DNA of 44,532 nucleotides from a virus, in IMG/VR virus record IMGVR_UViG_3300045412_000366, positions 1-44,532 of that record; one strand, written 5' to 3'. A program made the translations under genes and the position numbers. A model generated the notes under the pieces. The model did not search any database, had not been told where the DNA came from, and was given only the letters and a program-made list of their open reading frames with translations. This document shows, piece after piece, positions 32,852 to 43,100 of the stretch (positions are counted from its first letter, which is position 1; each line of letters starts with the position of its first letter).

Positions 32852-34233
32852 TAGTATTCTCCAAATGGATTTGATTCTGAAAAATCTATAATTTGATCTG
32901 CTTCATTTTCAATATCATCATTAGATTCAAAATTTTGATTATCGTTAAAATAATCAATTGATTCTAAGAAGTATTTTGCACCATTTGAAATTCCTGTAAT
33001 TACTTCTCCAACTATAAATTTACCGTCTAATCTATAAGCATGAAGTTTTCCAGTTGAAGCATCCCAAGTTTTTACAAGTGCAGTAGTACTTGTGGCGCTA
33101 CCAATAATATTTTCATTTAATACATATGTATCATAAGTACCAATTCCTGCTGTTGCAGTTGGGAATGTAATTTCTGGAATTGTAGTATATCCAGCACCAG
33201 CATTTGAAATGTAAATATTAGTAATTGTACCACCAGCACCAATATTTGCAGTTGCAATAGCAGTTATTCCTCCTGCCGGAGGAGGAGCAATTGTAATTGT
33301 TGGTGGAGATGAATATTTTGTTCCAGGATTTGTAATTGTAATCCTTGAAATGCAATTAGTTGCAATTCCTGCAGTTGCAATTGCTCCAGAACCTCCACCA
33401 GCAATAAATGTAATAGTTGGCGCAATTGTGTATCCAGCACCAGGATTTGTAATTAAAACTTGATTTACCGAATATGTAGTTGTAATTCCAGATTTAATCA
33501 TTTGAGCAATTGCTGTAGCATTAGTTCCTCCAGCAGGAGCAGATGAAATTGCTACAGTTGGTGTAGAACTATATCCATAACCATCATTAACCATGTAAAT
33601 TCTATTTACTCCACCAGTTACTAAAGAAGTAGAAGCTTGGGCTGTAATTCCATATCCACTTAAAGTTAAAATGGTATCAATTCCACGATCAGATTGAATA
33701 CTATCAATTTCTTCAATTCCAGTAGTAATCTCTTCATCTTCAAACATAAATGGTTCGCAACGAAGTTCATAGACATAAAGTTTATTCAATTGATAAAATT
33801 CAGTTTCGTGTTCAACAAATTTAATTTCGTATAAAATATTAGTAAATGGAAAATAAATTAAATCTCCTTCCTTAGGTCTATTTGAAATTTTATATTTCTC
33901 ATCTTCAAATGCAGTTTCAATAAATGGGGAAATAAAATCTTCAAAAATTTCCCTAGAAATAATTAAAGTCAATTCATCACTTGCTTTAATGCCAAATTTT
34001 GACATTATATCTCCCCCACCACCAAATCCATTATAAGATCCTACATAAGCTTCAATATAAAAATTGTCTTTAAAATTTCCAATAATATTTTCACTAATAA
34101 TTGTATTTTCTACAGCAAATCCTCTTGGCATATAGCCAACACTCACCCCATACATCTTTAATTGTTCATTAATTAAATCTTGAATTAATCTTTGTTCGGA
34201 GGAACTTCCTTGAAGAAAATATGGATTAAGCAT
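32851..34233 (-). CDS. 14: Neck protein gp14 with a repeat-rich insertion
   Basis: A 460-aa neck protein, much longer than T4 gp14 (256 aa). Family segments flank an insertion: MLNPYFLQGS and PKEGDLIYFPFTNILYEIKF at the N-side, and ADQIIDFSESNPFGEY at the C-terminus, matching the T4 ends. Residues about 208-365 are four tandem beta repeats of roughly 40 residues, each with the core I-x-I/V-T/S-N-x-G-x-x-Y-x-x-x-P-x-I/V. A further G/T-rich segment follows (NENIIGSATSTTALVKTWD). gp14 with gp13 seals the packaged head and joins it to the tail; the insertion would probably face outward. Confidence 0.92.
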   Translation of the reverse strand: MLNPYFLQGSSSEQRLIQDLINEQLKMYGVSVGYMPRGFAVENTIISENIIGNFKDNFYIEAYVGSYNGFGGGGDIMSKFGIKASDELTLIISREIFEDFISPFIETAFEDEKYKISNRPKEGDLIYFPFTNILYEIKFVEHETEFYQLNKLYVYELRCEPFMFEDEEITTGIEEIDSIQSDRGIDTILTLSGYGITAQASTSLVTGGVNRIYMVNDGYGYSSTPTVAISSAPAGGTNATAIAQMIKSGITTTYSVNQVLITNPGAGYTIAPTITFIAGGGSGAIATAGIATNCISRITITNPGTKYSSPPTITIAPPPAGGITAIATANIGAGGTITNIYISNAGAGYTTIPEITFPTATAGIGTYDTYVLNENIIGSATSTTALVKTWDASTGKLHAYRLDGKFIVGEVITGISNGAKYFLESIDYFNDNQNFESNDDIENEADQIIDFSESNPFGEY

Positions 34234-34235
34234 GA

Positions 34236-35039
34236 TTATCCAATAAGATCTAATGGTGGTAATTCATATTCATTAGACATTCTTTGCTTAATGTCTGATA
34301 GCTCATTTACCGCATCTTCATACATTTGTCTGCCATTTAATTCCACACCACCCGGCAATTTAACTCCAGAAAATTTACTCATATTTTGACCCCATTGTTT
34401 TTTAATTAATGATGTTAAATATAATTTTAAAAATGAATCATTCCAAACTTTAGGAAAATTTGATGGATCTAAAATTCTGTAACAGTCAATAACCACATAA
34501 CTATTAACAGGAACACTTGACCAATTCATATCAATATATAATCGGTTCTGTCTTTTTGAATATCTAATTTTTTTCTGAGGACTAATTAAAAATTGAATAG
34601 TTTCCAGATATTCCTTTACCATACTATAATTTAAAAGTTCAATAGAAGTAAAATTGTAAACATCATTTAGAAAAATTTGATATGCAATATTGAACATTCC
34701 ACTTGAAAATGTACTATCATCAAATCTAAAAATTCCCTCAATACCAATCACACTATCGGGAATTTCAATATAATTTGTAGATTCTAGATAATTGTAAGTA
34801 GTAATACCTACAGTTTTACTAGTAGTGACATTTGCTTTTGCACGATCAATATCACTTTGAGTAATTTTATATTTTAAATACATTCTTTCTACGCCATCAA
34901 AATGACGTTCTTGAAAATATTGAAGTGCATCATCAACTAAATCATCAATCTGATCTTCATCCACATTAATTTCTAATACTGGATATCCCAGTCTTCTCAG
35001 ACAATAATCTATTAGTCCTTGTCTACTGGATGGTTTCAT
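34236..35039 (-). CDS. 13: Neck protein gp13
   Basis: A 267-aa head completion protein (T4 gp13 is 309 aa). The N-terminus is diagnostic: LIDYCLRRLGYPVLEINVDE followed by QIDDLVDDALQYFQERHFDG. Later segments include IEIPDSVIGIEGIFRFDD and VVIDCYRILDPSNFPKVWND. It binds the portal and gp14 after packaging. It ends two bases before gp14 and its start overlaps the small upstream gene by 17 bases. Confidence 0.95.
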   Translation of the reverse strand: MKPSSRQGLIDYCLRRLGYPVLEINVDEDQIDDLVDDALQYFQERHFDGVERMYLKYKITQSDIDRAKANVTTSKTVGITTYNYLESTNYIEIPDSVIGIEGIFRFDDSTFSSGMFNIAYQIFLNDVYNFTSIELLNYSMVKEYLETIQFLISPQKKIRYSKRQNRLYIDMNWSSVPVNSYVVIDCYRILDPSNFPKVWNDSFLKLYLTSLIKKQWGQNMSKFSGVKLPGGVELNGRQMYEDAVNELSDIKQRMSNEYELPPLDLIG

Positions 35040-35184
35040 TTGCTGTTAACTTTGAATGAATTTCATTATAATCTTTAAGTAAACTTTTATATTTTGCATC
35101 AAGTATAACGTTTTCTCGGTATAATGTAGACATTCTATCTGTAAAAGTCTGAATTAAAATGTTAATATCAACTTCGGGATTCAT
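35023..35184 (-). CDS. Small helical protein before gp13 (53 aa)
   Basis: Start MNPEVDINILIQTFTDRMST at 35184 is preferred because it makes a TAATG junction with the upstream fibre-like gene; an in-frame start at 35217 would add 11 residues within that gene. The product is a single amphipathic, coiled-coil-like helix (RMSTLYRENVILDAKYKSLL). Such small coiled-coil genes sit before gp13 in relatives. Function unknown; it could be a virion oligomerisation peptide. Confidence 0.72.
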   Translation of the reverse strand: MNPEVDINILIQTFTDRMSTLYRENVILDAKYKSLLKDYNEIHSKLTANETIQ

Positions 35185-36539
35185 TAGAAAGTTCCTCCAT
35201 CTATACGATTTGTCCAAACAGGAACATCAGTTCCCGTAACTGTCGTTAGTATATAGTTAGAAGTAGTTGTTCCACTTCCAGGAGCAACTGTAGAATTCAT
35301 CAATCCAGAAGAATCAAAATAAACAACTCCATATTGACTTATATCTGCTGGCTGATAATAAAGTCCTTTAATATCCAAATAACCTTTAGTTCCACTTACA
35401 TAACCATATAATCCAGTTGAAGTAGTAACTCCAATAGTTGCATCTGGAACAAAGGTGAATCTTTTATTATAATCTTGATATCCAAAAAATCCAGTTTTAG
35501 TTGCAGAGGTTCCTAATCCAACACTGTCATCATTATAATTAAATGAAACTCCACGATTAGTTTGAGTATCCCAAGCATGAGTAATTATAAGTTGAGTTGA
35601 TGATGATAACCCAGAAATTGTTCCAGCAATTTGAATTGTATTAACTGAGGAATTATAATAAGTAACTGTTCTTAAATTTTCATTTGCAGGTAATCCTAAG
35701 CTATATGTAATAACATCACCAGTATTAATTCCAACTATACTATCTAAAGTAATAGTTGTAGAGCCTGCAGAAACATTTCCAATAACGGTTCTATTGCTTA
35801 CAACATTTCCTAGACTTATAATCGGAGAATTAATTGTTATGGTTGTGGAATCTACAGAAGTTGTTGTTCCATCAACTTGCAAATTTCCTTTAATTATGAC
35901 GGTTCCTTGATTACTAAATCCACTAGGATATGGATCAATATACAATACATTTCCAGATCCAACTTTAGTTGAAATTATATTGGAGCTAATTCCAATACTA
36001 GCAACATCTAAACTAGTAGAGTATATGTTTCCACTTATACTTAAAGATCCTCCAATTGAAACTCTCCCAGTTATATTCAATGTATCAATATTAGAGTTTT
36101 GATCAACAATTATAGCACTAGATGGAGTTAATACTCCAGGTTGATGATCTGCAAGATCTGCAAAATATTTTCCTCCAATAACTACTGGAACACCTGAACC
36201 ATTTCCTACCCATAATCTTCCACCATTATCATTCCAAAGACCAGAATTTACACTTACCGCCAATTCACCATATTGAACTGTAGGAGTAGATGAAATTCCA
36301 GATCTTTTAATTCTAATAGTAGTTAAAGGTGTGGTAAAAGTTCCAGCATCAATATTCAATCCGGTAATATTAGATGTAGCAGTCCATTTTCCAGTTGTAG
36401 AATTATATACTAAAATATTTCCATTAGATAATCCAGTTACATCAACATTTAATAATGAATTAATAGTATTAAAAGATTTTAAACTTTGTGTAACTTTTAC
36501 CCGATTTTGATCGGATAATTGAATATTAAATTGACTCAT
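35184..36539 (-). CDS. Fibre-like structural protein (451 aa)
   Basis: A beta-structured protein rich in G, S, T, I and V. Near residue 75-135 it has YGELAVSVNSGLWNDNGGRL, WVGNGSGVPVVIGGKYFADL, and DHQPGVLTPSSAIIVD, patterns common at the head end of marine phage fibres and whiskers. The middle holds repeated strand pairs (ISGNIYSTSLDVASIGISSN) and a VSAGSTTITLDSIVGINTGD module. The C-terminus ends VPVWTNRIDGGTF. It overlaps the 113-aa gene by ATGA. Neck position next to gp13 suggests a whisker or collar fibre analogous to fibritin; this is inference. Confidence 0.78.
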   Translation of the reverse strand: MSQFNIQLSDQNRVKVTQSLKSFNTINSLLNVDVTGLSNGNILVYNSTTGKWTATSNITGLNIDAGTFTTPLTTIRIKRSGISSTPTVQYGELAVSVNSGLWNDNGGRLWVGNGSGVPVVIGGKYFADLADHQPGVLTPSSAIIVDQNSNIDTLNITGRVSIGGSLSISGNIYSTSLDVASIGISSNIISTKVGSGNVLYIDPYPSGFSNQGTVIIKGNLQVDGTTTSVDSTTITINSPIISLGNVVSNRTVIGNVSAGSTTITLDSIVGINTGDVITYSLGLPANENLRTVTYYNSSVNTIQIAGTISGLSSSTQLIITHAWDTQTNRGVSFNYNDDSVGLGTSATKTGFFGYQDYNKRFTFVPDATIGVTTSTGLYGYVSGTKGYLDIKGLYYQPADISQYGVVYFDSSGLMNSTVAPGSGTTTSNYILTTVTGTDVPVWTNRIDGGTF

Positions 36540-36877
36540 GAGGTTGAAACTCCTGCGGTTACAATCACTGATCCTTCAACAATTCTTGTTTTAATTCCAG
36601 TTGAAGTTTCGGTGATCAAAACATCATAACGATATCTCCCTTCTTTCAATGTAGTTGTTAAAGTAGATCCTAAAGAAACTTTAACTTCACCATATACAGC
36701 ATTTGGGAAGGATACTGCCATTCCAACTTTAGTTGAACTTGAGGGATGTTTTTTAATATCACAAACTGCAGTATAGCCAGTAAAATCTATAGGCAATCCA
36801 TTAAATTCCTCAACTAAAAATGAGGTATTAAAATCAGTTCCCTGAGGTATTACCAGATTTACTACTCTTACTGCCAT
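36536..36877 (-). CDS. Small beta-sandwich-like structural protein (113 aa)
   Basis: A 113-aa protein with strands and a DFTGYTAVCDIKKHPSSSTK segment followed by GRYRYDVLITETSTGIKTRI. The pattern (ranges over I-P-Q-G-x-D-F, then D-x-T-G-Y) resembles the N-terminal domain of BppU-type baseplate or receptor-attachment proteins. An exact TATAAATA lies 29 bases upstream, so it may begin a late operon running through gp13-gp16. No ribosome site is seen. Confidence 0.75.
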   Translation of the reverse strand: MAVRVVNLVIPQGTDFNTSFLVEEFNGLPIDFTGYTAVCDIKKHPSSSTKVGMAVSFPNAVYGEVKVSLGSTLTTTLKEGRYRYDVLITETSTGIKTRIVEGSVIVTAGVSTS

Positions 36878-36905
36878 GCTTAAATCTTGGCAAATTATCT
36901 TTAAG

Positions 36906-36913
36906 TATTTATA
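36906..36913 (-). promoter_or_regulatory. T4-type late promoter before the 113-aa gene
   Basis: Exact TATAAATA on the minus strand, overlapping the end of the 73-aa gene, 29 bases before the ATG at 36877. It is the only exact late box in the right-hand structural block. Confidence 0.75.
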
Positions 36914-37130
36914 ACTTACTGATTACTTGCTGTAACAAGGTTTTCAATTCCGAAATTTCTGTTTTAATAATTTCAATTTCAGTTCTTTCTTCTATTTTTT
37001 TCTGACGCATTATCACGTACTCTTCATATGAGTTTTTATCAATATTTACAATTGCATTTGAAGATATATCACGTTTCAGTGAAGTATTTCCTTCAACGGA
37101 TATTAAATCTCGGTCGTAAATGTTATTCAT
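36909..37130 (-). CDS. Small protein with C-terminal coiled coil (73 aa)
   Basis: A 73-aa protein with a polar N-terminus (NNIYDRDLISVEGNTSLKRD) and a heptad-like C-terminus (IEIIKTEISELKTLLQQVIS). It is joined to the giant structural gene by a TAATG overlap at 37128-37132. The form suggests a small trimeric connector or a chaperone for the giant protein; no family is recognised. Confidence 0.75.
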   Translation of the reverse strand: MNNIYDRDLISVEGNTSLKRDISSNAIVNIDKNSYEEYVIMRQKKIEERTEIEIIKTEISELKTLLQQVISKL

Positions 37131-40100
37131 TAGGCTAATGCGATGGCTCTAAATTCTTTAATTCTAGGGACACTTGCTTGATTTGTACCTACCATAATGA
37201 GTTTAATTACAAATCCATTGAATGGAGATAAATTATCTACGGTATATCTATAATCTAAAAATTCATCAATTTTACTAGTTGCTACAATAGAATCTGAAGT
37301 TCCATCTCCAAGTTTATTATAGCCTGGGAATAGAATGTATGGTTGATCTCCATCGGGAGAATCTGCTCTAAAAATTTTATAAAGAACACGGATATCGTTA
37401 GATAAATTTCTAACTGCTGCAAATCTAACATCAATTGAGGTTGCTGGATTTTCCAAATTAATTCTCTTAGTTACATATGTTGCCGAAGAAGGATCTATTT
37501 GATCTAGGTTTACTCTAGAATCATTTATAAAATCAATAATTGGTCTATCAATTCTATTGGAAGTTGTAATAATATTAATTCTGTCAAGATCAATTGCAGG
37601 GGATAAATTAGGACTAAATGAACTTAAAGTCATTTCCATAGTAAAGGATTTATTTCCAGGAAGATTAGAAAGTTTATCCGTTTCATTTACTTGTGAACAA
37701 ATAATTCTTGGACTATTTAAATTATTAATGGAATTTAAATTGATAGGCTCATATCCAACATCATTGAATGAGATTTCAGTTCCATCTACACTTGTAGAAG
37801 TTACTGTTCGTATTCTTGTTGAAATTTCAGTATTTGTTGGAACAGATAACTGAACATTTGGAGTAATTGTTTCAAATTGAATATTTTGAGTAGCTCTTAC
37901 ACCAGAACCCCCACCAAAAGTAGAAGATTCTGCACCTAAAATTGGTAATCCATTTGTACCATCCCGTGCAGTACCAATTCCAGTTGAAGTTGTATTCACT
38001 TTAATATAATAAGAATCTAAAGTAATTTCATTTGCAACATCAACATCTACAAAATTATGAGTTGTATTAATTCTTCTGAGAGAAATTCCTCCCAACTCAT
38101 ACTTCATAACTACATCATTTATTGAATGTGTTTGTGGAATTGTTGAATCAATTCCTCTACCAATTCCAGTTAAACGTGGAGGATTTGAAACTAAATCTGT
38201 TCCGGTATACGATAAAATTTCATTATTAATTCTAATGTAACCTGGATTTGTACTAGATACTCCAACATTTTCAAAACTGGTAAAGATTCCGACTGAATTT
38301 AATGATATATTTGTAGTTGAACTATTCAAATAATTTAATGCTAAGTTTGTAATTGGTTTATCTCCAATTGCATTGGAAATAGTAACTTTATTATTTCTAG
38401 AATGCATACCATGATTTCTATGATTTACTTTTACATATAAACCATTTCTATCTGGAAGGCTAGTAATATTAGTCGGAATTGCTCCAGGTAAAGTAGATGC
38501 TATACCCACGTTTGGTCCACTTGGAACTATCCACGCAATTTGATTTGTAGTATCAAAATTACCTTGTACGTTGTCTAATATTAAGAAATTTGTTGCAGAA
38601 ACAATTCCAACATTAAATCTTACATTTTGACTCAATGAACCAATTTTGGCAGTAACAACATCACCAACTGCGTAACCATAACCACCACTAGTTACAGTTA
38701 CAACACCAATTGCACCTGAGTTTATAGAAATTTGAATTTGAGCACCTGTACCAACTCCAGTTACTGAAGTTAAGTTGACTCCGGTAAATGTGAAATTGCC
38801 AGTTGAAGGAGTTAGCCCAGATCCAACATTATTTGTAGTGAGTGCTGAGGTATTATTAATTTGAATTGCACCTGCGGTTTTTGTAATTTTTCCAATAGCA
38901 TTTAAATTATTTAATTGTGTAATATTAGTTCCTGGATTTAAAAATGTAGTAGAAACAGTAGAACCTAAGCCAACACGAACTTCTTTAGAAAGAACGTTCA
39001 ATGGATTTGGTCTCAATTGAGGAATTTGATTATTTCCAACTCCAAGTTTTGGATTATATAATTTCAATACTCCTGGGGTTTGAACGAATTTTGCTTTGTA
39101 TAATGTAAATTTAAGATCTTCTAATTGACTAGAATCCCAAGTTGAACCATTTTGAGATTTGAATAATACTCCCAAATATGGTTGCTGAGATACAATAATT
39201 TTTTGAGTTTCTGCAAGATTTCTAGTACTAATATCTTCCTCACCCATTCGTGAAATCCAAGCGGTATAATTGTTAGAATCTGATAGAAGAACTATTGCAT
39301 ATTCTCTACTTCCCTCTAAGAAAACTGGAGAACTGAAAGTAAATTTTGTTGGAATAGTGGCATCATTTGATACTCTTACCTGACTCGCTTCTATAGTAGT
39401 TTCACTAAATGGAATAATTTCTGCGCCTGGGATTCCAGTTTGAGTAGTTCTAATTTGACAAGTTACTGGAATACTAGTATCCTTAGTTGCAAAATATATG
39501 TCAAGTGAAGTAACAAAAATACCACCATTATCAGTTACTAAAATTGTTTCTGCAAGAGGATCAACCCAAGCTTGAGTTTTTTCAGTTCTAGTTTGATTAG
39601 TTGTTGTTCTTGATGTGGTTGTTACAACACTTGATCTTGTTGTTGTATCTGTAGTTTGTTGTCTCTGAATAGTTGCATTTCTGGTTGATATTACAGTTTC
39701 TTGAGTTATATTTAGTTCGCCAGATGCAGTAAATGTACTTTGAGCCTGACTAGTATATGAACCGGGAAGTGGATTATTTGTTTCATCTGCTGTTAATAAT
39801 AATGTTTTTTTGCCGGTTTGGAATTTTGGAGTATTTGCTAAATTTGGATCTGGCAAATAAATTGATGCAATTAGAGTTCCACTTTCATTAGAAACAAGTC
39901 TCAAATCTGTAATAATTGCCTGAGCCCCACTAGTTTGTCCAACCAGTATTACATCCTTTCCAACATATCCATAGAAGGAACTTTCAGATTGAATTTGTAA
40001 AGAATATGTATCTACATTCAATATTTGACTAGTTGCCGAATATGATGATCCTAAAGTAACGGTATCAGAATATGGACTTGTTTGATAAGTTTCAGTTGCA

Positions 40101-43100
40101 GAATTATATGGTCCATACTTATGATTAAGTTGAGCAACTCTAAACCGAATTAAACTATTTTGAGTGTTTCTAACAGTACTTCCAGCAACATATCCAACTA
40201 CAGTTTCCCCAGTTTGAAAAACACCATGAGTCATTGAAATTTCAAGAAGTTTTGGAATGCAATAATTTGTCATTATTACATTATCAAAAAATGCATAAAA
40301 ACGAGTTCTGGGTTTTAATTTTTTTGCAGTAAATTCAATATTTCTTGAACGGCAATATGGTATAATTTCTCTACTAACTATAGAAGATCCAAGACTTCTT
40401 TGATCAATTTTTTGAGATACTTGAAATTGAACTCCAGTTCTAGATAATTTTTGATCTACCTGAGAAGTTTGTAAAAATAAATTATTGACAGTATCTGAAA
40501 ATGTTTGAGTTCTTACTGCTAAAATAAATGGCCAATCCTCTTGTCTAGTTCCAGTACGAACAAATCCCGTATCCGAAATGGGAGTTGTTCCACGAACTGT
40601 ATCAGATCTTACTAATTCAGTATTAAGAACTCTTGTACCGGACCAAGTTTCTTCCCAAGCACCCCAATCTACAGGAGAAAATCCAGTATTTGGATCTGCA
40701 TTTGTAAGAGTAAGAAGTTGATTATAGTTTCCTTCTTCTTGGATATTTCTTATATCTAATTTCTTTTCAGACATCCAAGTATCTGATTCTGGATTTAATT
40801 TAAGAGTTCCAATCCAAGTAGACACAGCAAATGGATTTAGATTTTCAGTTCTAGTTGCAAATTTCTGCTGAATTGCTACAGTTTCTGTGTAATTTAATGT
40901 TATAATTTCTCCAGTTTTTCTAATATTTGGAGATTGTAAATCGGCAACATATTGTATATCTGCATTTGGGTTGGATGTAGTTCCAATTCCAATTAATGAT
41001 TCGGAACCAATTAATAGATCTAATGCTGTTGTATAATGAGATGGTCTTAACTCTCCTCGCATTGAATCAATGCTAGAATTCCTTAAAATGTGACCAGAAT
41101 GATTTTTAAAATTATCTACAAAAAATCCAGACTTAAATCTATCAAGGCCAGTTGATGCATCCTTAATACTTAAATTTGAAGTGTCACTTTCTAATAAAGA
41201 TAATGATGTGTAAGTTTCAACATTTGATAATCTAGTCTCAAGTTTTGTGATATCCGACATCCGATATCTTTTATGTTCAATTGGAGATATTTTAATTCCT
41301 GTTTTTGCATCATACCCAAATGGAGATAATTTAATGGTTGCAATATTTAATGAAGTTGAGATGTCAATCGGCGGTTTTGGATTATCTGATGGAACCCCCT
41401 TTCTAAGTTCAAAAAATCCATCTTTGGTTAGCATCAATATATCAATTCTAGGTAAATAGTAAGAATACCCAAGAATAATTTGACTATTAGTTAGAATTGG
41501 GTAATTTGCATATGTTCCAGTAGAAACAAAAGATCTAGTGTTAAACTCAAACGGAGATAATGTGTTGGAAGATGGATTATATACCGAAACTCTTGGACGA
41601 ATATCAATAGCATCCGTAGATCTCACATTTTTAATTGTAGGAATATCTCTGGTATATTGATCTGAGCTATAACTTGAGAATGATATAAAGTCTCCAGTAT
41701 CTCCTGAGGGAATACTATAGTAATCAAATACTATAGTAATTGATTTACTTGGTGCGGATGAAGTTTTCTTTCTTACAATTCTAGAATAGTCTAAATATTC
41801 CAATCTTTGGCCATTATCCAATTCAAATTGATCTGAAATATTGTTATCACCATCAGAAACTGTTAAAATTCTTCCAGTTATTCCAGATTTCTTTAAATAT
41901 AAAGTTTCATCTCTTTTAAAAGTATTTTCAGTTTGATATGCAAATGTGATTGAAGATGGTGTTGTAGAAATTAGTCTAGCACATGCATTAGAAGAATTTC
42001 CAATCACCAAATCTCCAACAATTGCATTTAGTAAATTTCCAGAAATTTCTGTTAAAGTTACATTCGGAAGAGTTGGACTACTTGTATCTGAAGATTCAAA
42101 AACACCTTGAACACGAAGAACATCTGGAACATTTAAGGAAATTTCAGGATCTTGGACTCGTGTTCCATAAATTGAACTGAAAGTCAGTCCGTCATTCAAT
42201 GAAGAAGTTCCAATTCCAGATTGAGTTAACGATGACCTGCTAATAGTTACAGTTGCACAACGATTTAGGAATTTTTGTTTAGATGATGTTTTAATTTTGT
42301 CTAAAGTTGCTATAACTTTTACACTACTATCTGAAGCTTTAGATAATTGAATAAATGTTATAGTTTTTCCGCCATTGGTTAATATTAGATTTCCACTTGT
42401 TAAAGGTTCAACAGTTCCATCAGAATATGTTAACAAATAATCTTCAACATCAAAATTTACAAAAAACAAATTATTATCAGTTTCTGTAATACTTACTTGA
42501 TTTCCAGAAGCAGTAGTAGTATAAGTTTTTCTTATCTTAATTGTAGAACTATCTAAATTAATTCCACTAATATCTTGATTGGGTAGGGGATTAATGAGAG
42601 CTGACTTATTTGCATTATACAGCGAAGAACTTACGATAGTTAAATCATTGATAGTAAAAGTGCTAGTGCTGGCTTGCCCATCACAAACTCCAGATACTGT
42701 AGAAACTCCAGTTACTGTAAAGGTATTTAATTGAGGACTTACGGCAGTTACTTTATTATAAGTTGATGTCGTAAATCCCGAACGAGTATATTTGATAATA
42801 TCTCCAGTTTTAATACCAACAGAAGCAGCAGAAGTAATTCCTACAGTAACTGTACCATTGGTATATGTAAATTGTGTTCCTTGTGGAGCAAGATACTTTG
42901 GAGTATTTAATAGGAGATCTGCATTAAATGTATTAATTCCAACACGTGTATATAATGACTTTACATCAGTTAAATCATAATCCCGAATACTAGAAATTGT
43001 TGGGGTTGAACTAATTCCATTTACAGAAACAGATTCTCCAAGTAAAAACGATCCATTAGTGCAATATAATACTAAATTTGGAGTATTAGATACTGTAGAT

